Positions 10,362 to 18,376 of a stretch of 64,000 nucleotides of DNA are shown here, one piece after another. How positions within the stretch are numbered: position 1 is the stretch's first letter; every line of letters starts with the position of its first letter. The notes under the pieces are model-generated. The model made no database searches and had not been told where the DNA came from. It saw only the letters and a program-made list of their open reading frames with translations. The translations under genes were made by a program, and so were the position numbers. The DNA lies in contig NZ_LAVS01000003.1 of NCBI RefSeq assembly GCF_000986865.1, forward strand, positions 99,027 through 163,026. The letters are read 5' to 3'. This DNA is from Rheinheimera mesophila. GTDB lineage: Bacteria > Pseudomonadota > Gammaproteobacteria > Enterobacterales > Alteromonadaceae.

Positions 10362-10832
10362 CTATTCGTCTTTAATAGTGTGGGGCATTTCATTCAAATA
10401 TCGTTGCAATTGCGCCACCCGCTTGGGTCGTTCAAACAACTGATACAACTCCAGCCAGTCGGACAACTGCATCAGCGGTAAATCCTGTTGCCAACTGGTT
10501 TTTTCAGGCTGAAACTCAAAGGCTTGTAAACCCTGGTCTTTGAGCACTTGTATGCCGGCCATCAGTTCGATCACAAGGCCGTTTTTGTCAAAACGGGCAA
10601 AGCCCTGGCTGCGATAAATAGGATGAAGAGAGACAGGCAGAAGCTGAGCATACCTACCCAGCAGGGTTTTAAACTGCTCAAAGCGTTCCAGTGTGCAAAC
10701 GAGATCCAAATCCCTGGCCTGGGCTTCTATGCCATAACTTTGTAGTAAAAAACTGCCGCCTATGGCCCAGTCTGTGGGTCCGAGCAGTTGCACTAACTCT
10801 GCGGCGACTTGCCTGATCTCAGTGGTTTGCAT
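10362..10832 (-). CDS. Putative nucleotidyltransferase-fold protein
   Basis: Hypothetical protein of 156 aa if started at the ATG at 10832. A GTG at 10859 in frame gives 9 more residues. It carries a likely nucleotidyltransferase signature: GGSFLLQSYGI followed by RDLDLVC, matching the GG/GS...DxD pattern of the Pol-beta-like superfamily. The ATG overlaps the end of xseA by 14 bases, so it is probably co-transcribed with and translationally linked to xseA. No third catalytic acid can be assigned by eye and no substrate is suggested. It could be a stand-alone member of the antitoxin/MNT-like branch, but no partner gene is seen. Confidence 0.65.
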   Translation of the reverse strand: MQTTEIRQVAAELVQLLGPTDWAIGGSFLLQSYGIEAQARDLDLVCTLERFEQFKTLLGRYAQLLPVSLHPIYRSQGFARFDKNGLVIELMAGIQVLKDQGLQAFEFQPEKTSWQQDLPLMQLSDWLELYQLFERPKRVAQLQRYLNEMPHTIKDE

Positions 10833-12171
10833 CGGTACCCGGAGAAACCTGTTCGACACGGGCGATAAAATGCCCCTTCGCCAACCGGGTTTTTATCTGT
10901 TGGCCTATCACAAGTGATGAAGCGTCAGTAATGACTTGCTGCTCTGCGTCAAAGCTGATGCTGTAGCCACGCTCTAACGTGGCGAGGGGACTGACGGTAT
11001 GCAAACGGCTGCTTTGCAATAACCATTGCTGCTGCTTTTGTTTCAGTAAGTGTTGCATCGACTGATGCAACTGATGCTGGTGCTGACTCAGCTTTTGTTG
11101 TTGCTGTTTAATCCGCACCAGCGGAGTTAATTGTTGCAGGCGATGTTGTAAAAACTGCTGTTGCTGCGCCGCTTTATCGATACGCCGTAGTAATGCAGTT
11201 TGTAGCCTCATTTGCAGTTCATCCAGATACTGCTGTTGTTGCTGTAAACCCCGGGCCGGGTCGAGCAGGGTTAAACGATGCACTAAGGCGGTTAAACGGG
11301 GTTGCTGCTGCCGTAAATAACTTTGCATGGAGCGTTGCAAGCGCTGCTCTGCAGCTTGCACCAACTGCAGTTGTTGTTGCTGATCCGGTGATACCAGCTC
11401 AGCGGCGGCAGAAGGTGTGGCTGCGCGCACATCGGCCACAAAATCAGCTATGGTAAAGTCAATTTCATGACCTACAGCACTGACGGTTGGAATAGGGCAA
11501 TGGGCTATTAAACGTGCCACCTGTTCGTCGTTAAAACACCACAAATCTTCCAGCGAACCACCCCCCCGGCCAATCAGCAACACATCCACTTCATTGCGGG
11601 ATATAGCTTTTTGGATGGCATGGTAAATTTGCGCCGGCGCCTGAGTGCCCTGCACTAAACAAGGATAAATAATCACTTCCAAAGCCGGAGCGCGGCGTTG
11701 CAGTACTGTAATGATATCGCGGATGGCTGCACCAGTAGGGGAGGTGACCACCCCAACTTTTTGTACTTTTTTCGGCAGCGGCTTTTTGCGCTCTGGCGCG
11801 AATAAACCTTCAGCAGCCAGTGTAGCTTTGATTTGTTCATACTGCTGCTTCAGTAAACCATCACCAGCAGGTTCTAGCATATCAGCCAGTAACTGATATT
11901 CACCCCGGGGTTCATACACACTGATACGGGCGCGGATCAGAACTTGCTGACCATTTTTTGGCTGCAGGCTGGCGTATCTGTTGCTTTGTTTAAACATTGC
12001 CACTTTGACCTGAGCGGCCTGATCTTTGAGTGAAAAGTACCAGTGACCGGAAGAGGCGGCGATAAAATTGGAGACTTCACCTACTAACCAAAGCTGGCGA
12101 AATTGCAGCTCCAGAGTCAGGCGAACTTCAGAGTTTAAGCGGGAGACAGTGTAAATATCAGCTTGCGACAT
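10819..12171 (-). CDS. xseA: Exodeoxyribonuclease VII large subunit
   Basis: Catalytic subunit of the single-strand-specific exonuclease VII. It has an N-terminal OB-fold (SRLNSEVRLTLELQFRQLWL; SGHWYFSLKDQAAQVKVAMF), a central nuclease domain with GVVTSPTGAAIRDI and GRGGGSLEDLWCFNDE, and a long Gln/Leu-rich coiled-coil region (about residues 270-400). The 450-aa length is normal. It is divergent from guaB as in E. coli, separated by a palindromic repeat. Confidence 0.97.
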   Translation of the reverse strand: MSQADIYTVSRLNSEVRLTLELQFRQLWLVGEVSNFIAASSGHWYFSLKDQAAQVKVAMFKQSNRYASLQPKNGQQVLIRARISVYEPRGEYQLLADMLEPAGDGLLKQQYEQIKATLAAEGLFAPERKKPLPKKVQKVGVVTSPTGAAIRDIITVLQRRAPALEVIIYPCLVQGTQAPAQIYHAIQKAISRNEVDVLLIGRGGGSLEDLWCFNDEQVARLIAHCPIPTVSAVGHEIDFTIADFVADVRAATPSAAAELVSPDQQQQLQLVQAAEQRLQRSMQSYLRQQQPRLTALVHRLTLLDPARGLQQQQQYLDELQMRLQTALLRRIDKAAQQQQFLQHRLQQLTPLVRIKQQQQKLSQHQHQLHQSMQHLLKQKQQQWLLQSSRLHTVSPLATLERGYSISFDAEQQVITDASSLVIGQQIKTRLAKGHFIARVEQVSPGTDANH

Positions 12172-12186
12172 AAAGGATTCCTCAAC

Positions 12187-12308
12187 CCCCTTCGTACTTG
12201 AAGCCGCAGCTTTGTTGACTGCGTTCTCTCGCCCCAGTCACATAGGTTAACTATGCTCCTGGGGTCTCGAGTACTTGTCGTCGCGCTGCAACTCCAATTA
12301 CTTTGGGG
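12187..12308. repeat. Imperfect palindromic intergenic repeat (MITE-like), full copy
   Basis: About 122 bases that fold back on themselves. The left arm from 12187 and the reverse complement of the right arm ending at 12308 share CCCC, GTA, GCAGC, GAC, CCCCAG and CATAG in the same order. The core is CCCCAG...CATAG-GTTAA-CTATG...CTGGGG (12232-12263). The first 28 bases recur exactly at 15551-15578. The element lies in the xseA-guaB divergent gap. It resembles short palindromic repeats I recall from Alteromonadales intergenic regions, but I cannot check that here. Confidence 0.75.
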
Positions 12309-12348
12309 CTTACTTTGTGGTTAATGTAACACAAAAGCGAAAAACTGA

Positions 12349-12377
12349 TTGTGGCAAAGGGCAAAAGCGGATAAAAT
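12349..12377 (+). promoter_or_regulatory. Candidate sigma-70 promoter of guaB
   Basis: -35 TTGTGG at 12349-12354, 17-base spacer, -10 TAAAAT at 12372-12377, then a GC-rich discriminator (TGCGCCGC). The predicted start is near 12384, about 42 bases before the guaB ATG. A GC-rich discriminator is typical of stringently controlled promoters, as known for guaB in E. coli. Confidence 0.6.
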
Positions 12378-12425
12378 TGCGCCGCAACATTCCCCCCATC
12401 TTTAGTTAACAGCGAGATTGTTGCA

Positions 12426-13895
12426 ATGCTCAGGATCGTGAAAGAAGCCATTACATTTGACGACGTGTTACTTGTACCGGCACACTCCACTGTGTTACCC
12501 CATACCGCAGACCTGCGGACTCAATTGACCAGCAAAATTACGTTAAATATTCCTATGGTATCAGCGTCTATGGACACTGTGACCGAGGCGCGTTTAGCTA
12601 TTGCTTTGGCACAGGAAGGTGGCTTAGGTTTTATTCACAAGAATATGACTATCGAAGAGCAGGCAGCCAATGTTCGTAAAGTAAAAAAATACGAAAGTGG
12701 TGTAGTGTCAGACCCTGTGACTGTACGTCCGGAACAAAGTATCCGCGAAGTGCAGCAACTGGCCGCTCAGCATGGTTTTTCTGGTTTCCCTGTGGTCGAT
12801 GCCGACAATAATCTGGTGGGCATAGTGACAGGACGGGATCTGAACGTCGAAACCAATCCGCAAGCTGCGATTTCTTCTGTGATGACACCAAAAGAGCGTT
12901 TAGTCACGGTCAACGAAGCTGGCCCGCGTGAAGAAGCTCTGGCTTTAATGCATAAACACCGTATCGAAAAAGTATTAGTGGTCGACAACGCCTTTAAACT
13001 TAAAGGCCTAATCACAGTACAGGATTACAACAAAGCCGCCAGCAAACCAAATGCCTGTAAAGACGAATTTGGTCGCTTACGTGTAGGTGCTGCTGTGGGT
13101 GTTGGTCCTGGTACTGACGAGCGTATTGCCGCTTTAGTCGAAGCCGGTGTCGATGTGTTATTAATAGATACCTCACACGGCCACTCGGAAGGTGTGTTAG
13201 AGCGCGTGCGTCAAACCCGCGCCATGTATCCGGATTTACAAATCGTAGCGGGGAACGTCGCCACTGCCGAAGGCGCCAAAGCTTTAGCGTTAGCTGGTGC
13301 TAACGCGGTAAAAGTGGGTATAGGCCCAGGTTCTATTTGTACCACCCGCATAGTGACAGGTTGTGGTGTTCCTCAACTGACCGCTATCTCTGATGCAGTA
13401 GATGGCGTGCAGGGTATGGACGTTTGTATTATTGCTGACGGTGGTATTCGTTTCTCCGGTGATATCGCCAAAGCACTGGTCGCTGGCGCACATTGTGTGA
13501 TGGTCGGTTCTATGTTTGCCGGCACTGAAGAAGCACCGGGTGAAGTGGAGCTGTATCAGGGCCGTTACTACAAGTCTTACCGTGGTATGGGGTCCTTAGG
13601 TGCTATGGCACAACGTAATGGCTCGTCGGACCGTTATTTCCAGGGCAGCAATAATGCCGAGAAGTTAGTACCAGAGGGTATTGAAGGCCGTGTGGCTTAT
13701 AAAGGCCCAATCGGCACTATTATTCACCAGCAAATGGGTGGCCTGCGCTCTTCTATGGGTTTAACAGGTTGCGCTACTATTGCTGAAGTCCGCACTAAGC
13801 CGGTGTTTGTGAAAGTGACGTCTGCTGGTATGGGTGAATCGCACGTACATGATGTGCAAATCACCAAAGAAGCCCCCAACTACCGTCTGGGCTAA
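12426..13895 (+). CDS. guaB: Inosine-5'-monophosphate dehydrogenase
   Basis: Catalyses IMP to XMP with NAD+, the first committed step of GMP synthesis. The TIM barrel carries the active-site loop [15 protein letters not shown] with the catalytic cysteine, and the flap [11 protein letters not shown]. Two CBS domains are inserted at about residues 90-205 ([34 protein letters not shown]). The 489-aa length and the start [20 protein letters not shown] match the E. coli protein. guaA follows after a terminator-like hairpin. Confidence 0.98.
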   Translation: MLRIVKEAITFDDVLLVPAHSTVLPHTADLRTQLTSKITLNIPMVSASMDTVTEARLAIALAQEGGLGFIHKNMTIEEQAANVRKVKKYESGVVSDPVTVRPEQSIREVQQLAAQHGFSGFPVVDADNNLVGIVTGRDLNVETNPQAAISSVMTPKERLVTVNEAGPREEALALMHKHRIEKVLVVDNAFKLKGLITVQDYNKAASKPNACKDEFGRLRVGAAVGVGPGTDERIAALVEAGVDVLLIDTSHGHSEGVLERVRQTRAMYPDLQIVAGNVATAEGAKALALAGANAVKVGIGPGSICTTRIVTGCGVPQLTAISDAVDGVQGMDVCIIADGGIRFSGDIAKALVAGAHCVMVGSMFAGTEEAPGEVELYQGRYYKSYRGMGSLGAMAQRNGSSDRYFQGSNNAEKLVPEGIEGRVAYKGPIGTIIHQQMGGLRSSMGLTGCATIAEVRTKPVFVKVTSAGMGESHVHDVQITKEAPNYRLG

Positions 13896-13905
13896 TAGTG
13901 TTTTC

Positions 13906-13938
13906 GAGGCTGGCTTAGCGCCAGCCTCTGTCTTTTTT
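13906..13938 (+). terminator. Terminator-like hairpin between guaB and guaA
   Basis: GAGGCTGGC / GCCAGCCTC perfect 9-bp stem with loop TTAGC, followed by TGTCTTTTTT, ten bases after the guaB stop. It should limit read-through into guaA. Confidence 0.8.
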
Positions 13939-13969
13939 GATAGTCGATATTTGTGAAAATAAGGTGATT

Positions 13970-15547
13970 ATGAGCAAAAACATTCACTTCCATCGTATTT
14001 TGATCCTCGATTTCGGATCACAATACACTCAGCTTATCGCCCGTCGGGTGCGTGAAATTGGCGTGTACTGTGAACTCTGGGCATGGGACGTTACTGCTGA
14101 ACAAATCGCTGAATTTGCGCCAACAGGTATTATTTTATCCGGTGGTCCTGAGAGTGTGACCGAAGCCGGCTCGCCCCGTGCACCTGCTTATGTGTTTGAA
14201 GCTGGTGTGCCAGTGCTGGGTGTCTGCTACGGCATGCAGACTATGGCAGAGCAACTGGGCGGTAAAGTCGCCAGTTCTGAGCAGCGCGAATTTGGGTATG
14301 CTCAGGTGGAACTGATTGCTCCGAATGCCATGTTCACAGGCATTGAAGATCATCTGAACGAACAAGGCCGTGGTTTATTGGATGTCTGGATGAGTCACGG
14401 TGACAAAGTGGTGCAAATCCCACAAGGTTTTGTCACGACGGCACAAACTCCAACTTGCCCTCATGCTGCCATGGCCGATGAGGCCCGTCAGTTCTACGGC
14501 GTGCAGTTCCACCCTGAAGTGACGCACACCCGTCAGGGCCTGCGGATGTTAGAGCAGTTTGTGGTCGATATCTGTGGTTGTGAAAAACTCTGGACGCCAG
14601 CCACTATCATTGATGACGCTATTGTTAACATCAAAAAGCAGGTCGGTGATGATCAGGTGATTTTAGGTTTATCAGGTGGGGTTGACTCTTCAGTGGTCGC
14701 CATGCTGTTACACCGTGCCATCGGCAAAAACCTGACTTGTGTTTTCGTCGATAACGGCTTATTGCGTTTAAATGAAGGCACGCAAGTGATGGAAATGTTT
14801 GGTGATCATTTTGGTCTGAACATTATCCATGTTAAAGCCGAAGATCGCTTCCTGGATGCGTTAAAAGGTGTGTCCGAACCTGAAGCCAAACGTAAAATTA
14901 TTGGCCGCGTTTTCGTCGAAGTTTTTGACGAAGAAGCGAAAAAACTGACCAATGCCAAGTGGTTAGCACAAGGCACTATTTATCCTGACGTGATTGAATC
15001 TGCCGCGTCTAAAACCGGTAAAGCGCATGTAATTAAGTCGCACCATAACGTCGGTGGTTTACCCGCGGATATGAAAATGGGCTTAGTCGAGCCGTTGCGT
15101 GAGCTGTTTAAAGATGAAGTGCGCAAAGTAGGTTTGGCGTTAGGTTTACCTTACGACATGCTGTATCGTCACCCTTTCCCAGGCCCGGGTTTAGGGGTAC
15201 GGGTACTGGGTGAAGTGAAAAAAGAATACTGTGATTTATTACGCAAAGCCGACGCAATTTTTATCGAAGAGCTGCGTAATTCAGGTTGGTATGACAAAGT
15301 CAGTCAGGCCTTTACCGTCTTCCTGCCGGTGAAATCTGTCGGCGTAATGGGCGATGGCCGTAAATACGACTGGGTGGTGTCAATTCGTGCGGTAGAAACC
15401 ATCGACTTTATGACAGCACATTGGGCGCATTTGCCTTATGAGCTGTTAGGTACTATCTCTAACCGCATTATCAATGAAGTGAATGGCATTTCCCGCGTGG
15501 TGTACGACATCTCCGGTAAGCCACCAGCAACTATTGAGTGGGAATAA
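13970..15547 (+). CDS. guaA: GMP synthase (glutamine-hydrolysing)
   Basis: Converts XMP to GMP using glutamine and ATP. The N-terminal class I amidotransferase has the nucleophile in GVCYGMQTM and His/Glu in QFHPEVTHT. The ATP pyrophosphatase P-loop is [13 protein letters not shown], and the C-terminal dimerisation domain ends KPPATIEWE. The frame is open 33 bases further upstream, but the ATG at 13970 gives 525 aa, as in E. coli, and has AAGGTG as ribosome site. Confidence 0.98.
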   Translation: MSKNIHFHRILILDFGSQYTQLIARRVREIGVYCELWAWDVTAEQIAEFAPTGIILSGGPESVTEAGSPRAPAYVFEAGVPVLGVCYGMQTMAEQLGGKVASSEQREFGYAQVELIAPNAMFTGIEDHLNEQGRGLLDVWMSHGDKVVQIPQGFVTTAQTPTCPHAAMADEARQFYGVQFHPEVTHTRQGLRMLEQFVVDICGCEKLWTPATIIDDAIVNIKKQVGDDQVILGLSGGVDSSVVAMLLHRAIGKNLTCVFVDNGLLRLNEGTQVMEMFGDHFGLNIIHVKAEDRFLDALKGVSEPEAKRKIIGRVFVEVFDEEAKKLTNAKWLAQGTIYPDVIESAASKTGKAHVIKSHHNVGGLPADMKMGLVEPLRELFKDEVRKVGLALGLPYDMLYRHPFPGPGLGVRVLGEVKKEYCDLLRKADAIFIEELRNSGWYDKVSQAFTVFLPVKSVGVMGDGRKYDWVVSIRAVETIDFMTAHWAHLPYELLGTISNRIINEVNGISRVVYDISGKPPATIEWE

Positions 15548-15550
15548 TCT

Positions 15551-15578
15551 CCCCTTCGTACTTGAAGCCGCAGCTTTG
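15551..15578 (+). repeat. Partial copy of the 12187-12308 palindromic repeat
   Basis: These 28 bases are identical to 12187-12214 and start four bases after the guaA stop. The rest of the element is missing; the guaA terminator follows directly. Confidence 0.8.
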
Positions 15579-15594
15579 GGTCTATTGGGTCAAC

Positions 15595-15628
15595 AAGGGG
15601 CAGATTAACTCTGCCCCTTTTGTTTTTT
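15595..15628 (+). terminator. Terminator of guaA
   Basis: AAGGGGCAGA / TCTGCCCCTT perfect 10-bp stem with loop TTAAC, followed by TTGTTTTTT. Confidence 0.9.
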
Positions 15629-15845
15629 ACAGCTTATTGATTTCGTGTTTTAGCTGATAGGATTTATCCGTCACTATGGCTTCTAAAGTCGCAACCCGTT
15701 GTTTGAGCTGTTCAATTTGCTGACGAAGCTCATCACTGCTGGCTGAGGATTGTTGTAACTTAATTTTAGTTTTATTGTGGTTTTCATAAAACGCATAGGC
15801 AAAAGCGCCTAACACTGCGATAAAGCCTACGTCAAATACACCCAT
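15627..15845 (-). CDS. Small membrane protein with C-terminal coiled coil (PspB-like layout)
   Basis: A 72-aa hypothetical protein. The N-terminal hydrophobic segment (VFDVGFIAVLGAFAYAFYE) is one membrane helix. The rest is a charged heptad-rich coil (LRQQIEQLKQRVATLEAIV). The layout and the RVATLEAIV stretch recall phage-shock protein B, but the sequence is not close enough to name it, and no pspA/pspC is nearby. ATG 15845 is preferred over 15851 because AGAGG lies 7 bases before it. It is convergent with guaA and touches its terminator. Confidence 0.7.
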   Translation of the reverse strand: MGVFDVGFIAVLGAFAYAFYENHNKTKIKLQQSSASSDELRQQIEQLKQRVATLEAIVTDKSYQLKHEINKL

Positions 15846-16038
15846 GATCATCCCTCTGTGTAGATTAAAAACAGTACTGATTAAGCAATAGCTATACCAT
15901 AGTCATTATTTTATTGATTATCAAAGTGTTAGCTCTTTTTAGGCTATTTCATTTGTAACAAAATAACTAAAAGATAGTCAAAATCTTAACCAGAGCTGGT
16001 AAAATTAGCCAGATCCAGAAGTGAGAGAAGAGGCCAAG

Positions 16039-16560
16039 GTGACAGCAGACGACGATTTATACTGGATGCAGTATGCCTTGCAACTGGCCGATAAGGCCGA
16101 ACAAAGTGGCGAAATTCCGGTGGGGGCTGTGCTGATCAAAGACGGTCTGGTGCTGGGGGAAGGCTGGAATCAATCAATTCAACTGAACGACCCTTCGGCT
16201 CATGCTGAAATGATGGCGATTCGCCAGGCTGCAGAAAAAGTCGGCAATTACCGTCTGCTGGACTGCACTTTGTATGTCACTTTAGAGCCTTGTGCTATGT
16301 GTGCGGGTCTTCTAGTGCACAGCAGAGTAAAACGTCTGGTGTTTGGCGCTAAAGATGCCAAAACTGGCGCTGCTGGCTCAGTGCTGGATATAGTGCGGCA
16401 TCCTGTGCTGAATCACCAGTTGGAGGTACAGGATGGTCCACTGGCGCAGCAATGCGCAGACAAACTGTCCGAATTTTTCCGTCGTCGCAGAGCAGAACAA
16501 AAAGCGTTAAAACAGCAGGAAAAACAACAGAGTGCAGGGGAAGGGCAGGTTAAGCAATAG
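16039..16560 (+). CDS. tadA: tRNA-specific adenosine deaminase TadA
   Basis: Deaminates A34 of tRNA-Arg(ACG) to inosine. The zinc deaminase signature is complete: HAEMMAIRQ (His ligand and catalytic Glu) and PCAMC (two Cys ligands). The substrate loop SRVKRLVFGAKDAKTGAAGS matches the family. GTG at 16039 has AAGAGG six bases upstream; an upstream in-frame GTG at 16021 would add 6 residues. The 173-aa product has a Lys/Gln-rich tail. The last 11 bases overlap a small gene on the opposite strand. Confidence 0.95.
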   Translation: MTADDDLYWMQYALQLADKAEQSGEIPVGAVLIKDGLVLGEGWNQSIQLNDPSAHAEMMAIRQAAEKVGNYRLLDCTLYVTLEPCAMCAGLLVHSRVKRLVFGAKDAKTGAAGSVLDIVRHPVLNHQLEVQDGPLAQQCADKLSEFFRRRRAEQKALKQQEKQQSAGEGQVKQ

Positions 16561-16717
16561 CCTCATTGGTGTTGGCCATATCCTGAATGGACTGAAAAGA
16601 ACGGCGACGTCTGTTCAGTTTCAGCATCGCCATATTGCGACTGACTCGTCTTCTGCTGGATGCAACGTCTATTAATCGCCGCTTGCGCAGCATTTTCGGT
16701 TTTTTACGTTTTAACAT
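16550..16717 (-). CDS. Small, very basic hypothetical protein (55 aa)
   Basis: An open frame from ATG 16717 to TAA 16550, below common length cut-offs. It has a strong ribosome site: GGAG eight bases before the ATG on the minus strand. The product starts MLKRKKPKMLRKRRLIDVAS. It has 18 Lys/Arg among 55 residues against three acids, in two clusters (residues 3-14 and 22-39, with RRRR at 36-39). No membrane segment or signal peptide is evident. It fills the gap between mltF and tadA and overlaps the tadA 3' end by 11 bases. The composition suggests nucleic acid or ribosome binding, but I recognise no family. Confidence 0.6.
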   Translation of the reverse strand: MLKRKKPKMLRKRRLIDVASSRRRVSRNMAMLKLNRRRRSFQSIQDMANTNEAIA

Positions 16718-16773
16718 GCAATGACTCCAAATTAAGTTCGCTAATATAGAAGCTTAGCAATGTATATACAAGA

Positions 16774-18225
16774 TTAAGACTGCTTCAAAGCACTGATATT
16801 CTCTGACTTTTCTGGTGAATTTACCGCTTTATCGCCGAACTGCTCATTAAGCCGCTGTTTTTGCTGATCTAACCTTTGTTCGGTTTTTTTCTTTTCATCG
16901 ACCCATAACAGGGTGTCGTAGAAGCGACGCACATTTTCGACGTAATAAACAGCCTGAGCACCACGGGCATAACCAAGTTTAGTGTTCTGGTAATAACGTT
17001 TTTGCTGCAGTAAAGGTAAACGTTGTTTCACTTCATGCCATTGATCCGGATTTGCGCCGTCACGCTCCGTCAGGACGCGGGCACTTTCGACATGACCCCA
17101 TCCAATATTGTAAGCCGCTATGGCAAACCAGAGCCGGTCTGGCATCTGAATACGCTCAGGAATAGTTTCCAGCATACGTTGCAGGTATTTACTGCCCCCT
17201 CTGATGCTTTGTGCCGGGTCCAGACGACTACTGACCCCCATCATTTGCGCCGTGCCTACTGTTAACATCATCATGCCCACCACACCGGTGGAGCTACGCG
17301 CATCAGGCCGCCAGTTTGATTCCTGATAGCCGATAGCGGCCAGTAAACGCCAGTCGAAGTTACCGGCATATTTTTCAAATAATGGCTGATAACGGGGCAG
17401 GTCTTTTTCAATGGCTTTGATGTAATCCAGAGTCGCGACATAATCAAAACGGCGGATATGGCCAAAGTACTTATCTTCCAGACTTAATAAATCGCCGGAC
17501 TGATAACTTTGACCAAAAAACTCAATCAATACCGCCCAGAAGGAATCATCTGCTTTGTTGCTCAACAACCAGGCGACGGGCTGTTGTTCTTTGACCTTAA
17601 AGGCGACAGCTAAATTAGGAAAGAAGCGTTGATTGACCGCCAATAAGTTGGAATCAACCAGGGTATAAGGAATTTTGCCGTCTTCGACTTGTTGCAACAG
17701 CTCGTCAGCATCTTCGGATTCACTTTCTTGCCACTGCAACTGGGGGTGGTCTTGTTGTACCGCACTTAAGGTTTCGGCTAGTGAGCTGTCTTTAGGTACC
17801 AGGATCGGCGCTTTGATGTCTGCAAAGCTGGTTGGTTTAGTCTGGCCTTTTCGGTACACCAGTACTTCGTTGCGCCATAAATAAGCCGGTGCTATACGGT
17901 ATTTTTGTTTGCGACTTTCGGTGACAGCTAACCCGCCTGCAATATAATCGACCTGACCTGAATCCAGTTTTTGTAGCAGCTCTTCACGCTGATAACTGGG
18001 AAAAAGCTCCAGTTCCACACCCAATTTGTCAGCTAAAGCAACCGACAATTCGTAGTCATAACCGGTCGGGCCGTCGGCACCTACATAGTAGCTGGTCGGA
18101 CTGTTTAAAATGCCAACCCGAAGGCTATCTCTTTGATAAATTTCATGAAGCTGAACAGGTTCCTGCACCGGAGTGCAAGAGACTACTGCTGTTAATACAG
18201 CTCCTAAAATACCAAATCGAATCAT
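16774..18225 (-). CDS. mltF: Membrane-bound lytic murein transglycosylase F
   Basis: Peptidoglycan-cleaving lipoprotein. The signal ends near VVSC (Cys17). Residues about 30-265 form a periplasmic binding-protein (SBP_bac_3) domain ([38 protein letters not shown]). Residues about 290-430 form an SLT domain with the catalytic glutamate in [14 protein letters not shown] and the motif [10 protein letters not shown]. At 483 aa it fits the family. It is divergent from purL, as in E. coli. The C-terminal tail is charged and probably disordered. Confidence 0.95.
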   Translation of the reverse strand: MIRFGILGAVLTAVVSCTPVQEPVQLHEIYQRDSLRVGILNSPTSYYVGADGPTGYDYELSVALADKLGVELELFPSYQREELLQKLDSGQVDYIAGGLAVTESRKQKYRIAPAYLWRNEVLVYRKGQTKPTSFADIKAPILVPKDSSLAETLSAVQQDHPQLQWQESESEDADELLQQVEDGKIPYTLVDSNLLAVNQRFFPNLAVAFKVKEQQPVAWLLSNKADDSFWAVLIEFFGQSYQSGDLLSLEDKYFGHIRRFDYVATLDYIKAIEKDLPRYQPLFEKYAGNFDWRLLAAIGYQESNWRPDARSSTGVVGMMMLTVGTAQMMGVSSRLDPAQSIRGGSKYLQRMLETIPERIQMPDRLWFAIAAYNIGWGHVESARVLTERDGANPDQWHEVKQRLPLLQQKRYYQNTKLGYARGAQAVYYVENVRRFYDTLLWVDEKKKTEQRLDQQKQRLNEQFGDKAVNSPEKSENISALKQS

Positions 18226-18300
18226 CCGGTTCTGCCTTTCATCACAAAGAGCGCCATTTATACCAAAATTCCTGCGGGTCGTCAGATCTTATTCATACCA

Positions 18301-18324
18301 TTGCAGGCGTTTTTTCTTTATAAT
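18301..18324 (+). promoter_or_regulatory. purL promoter region: PurR-like box next to a -10 element
   Basis: TTGCAGGCGTTTTTTC at 18301-18316 fits the core of the PurR operator (GCAnnCGTTT). A consensus -10 TATAAT lies at 18319-18324, two bases further on. No good -35 is visible. The position between divergent mltF and purL, 53 bases before the purL ATG, suits repression of purL by purine-bound PurR. PurR itself is not in the window. Confidence 0.45.
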
Positions 18325-18376
18325 GCGGCGCCTGATTTTGGGTTCCATTGTCGCTCAACCAACGGAAAATAAACCT

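Noticed and set aside
11021..11360. Dense CAA/CAG-type repeats (Gln runs) near the xseA 3' half
   Set aside because: They encode the normal Gln-rich coiled coil of XseA and are not a separate repeat.
12310..12425. Possible purine riboswitch before guaB
   Set aside because: The leader after the predicted start is only about 42 bases, too short for a riboswitch; no conserved purine aptamer seen.
18173..18376. 68 extra codons upstream of purL
   Set aside because: They lie over the mltF start and the promoter region; ATG 18377 gives the family N-terminus and length.
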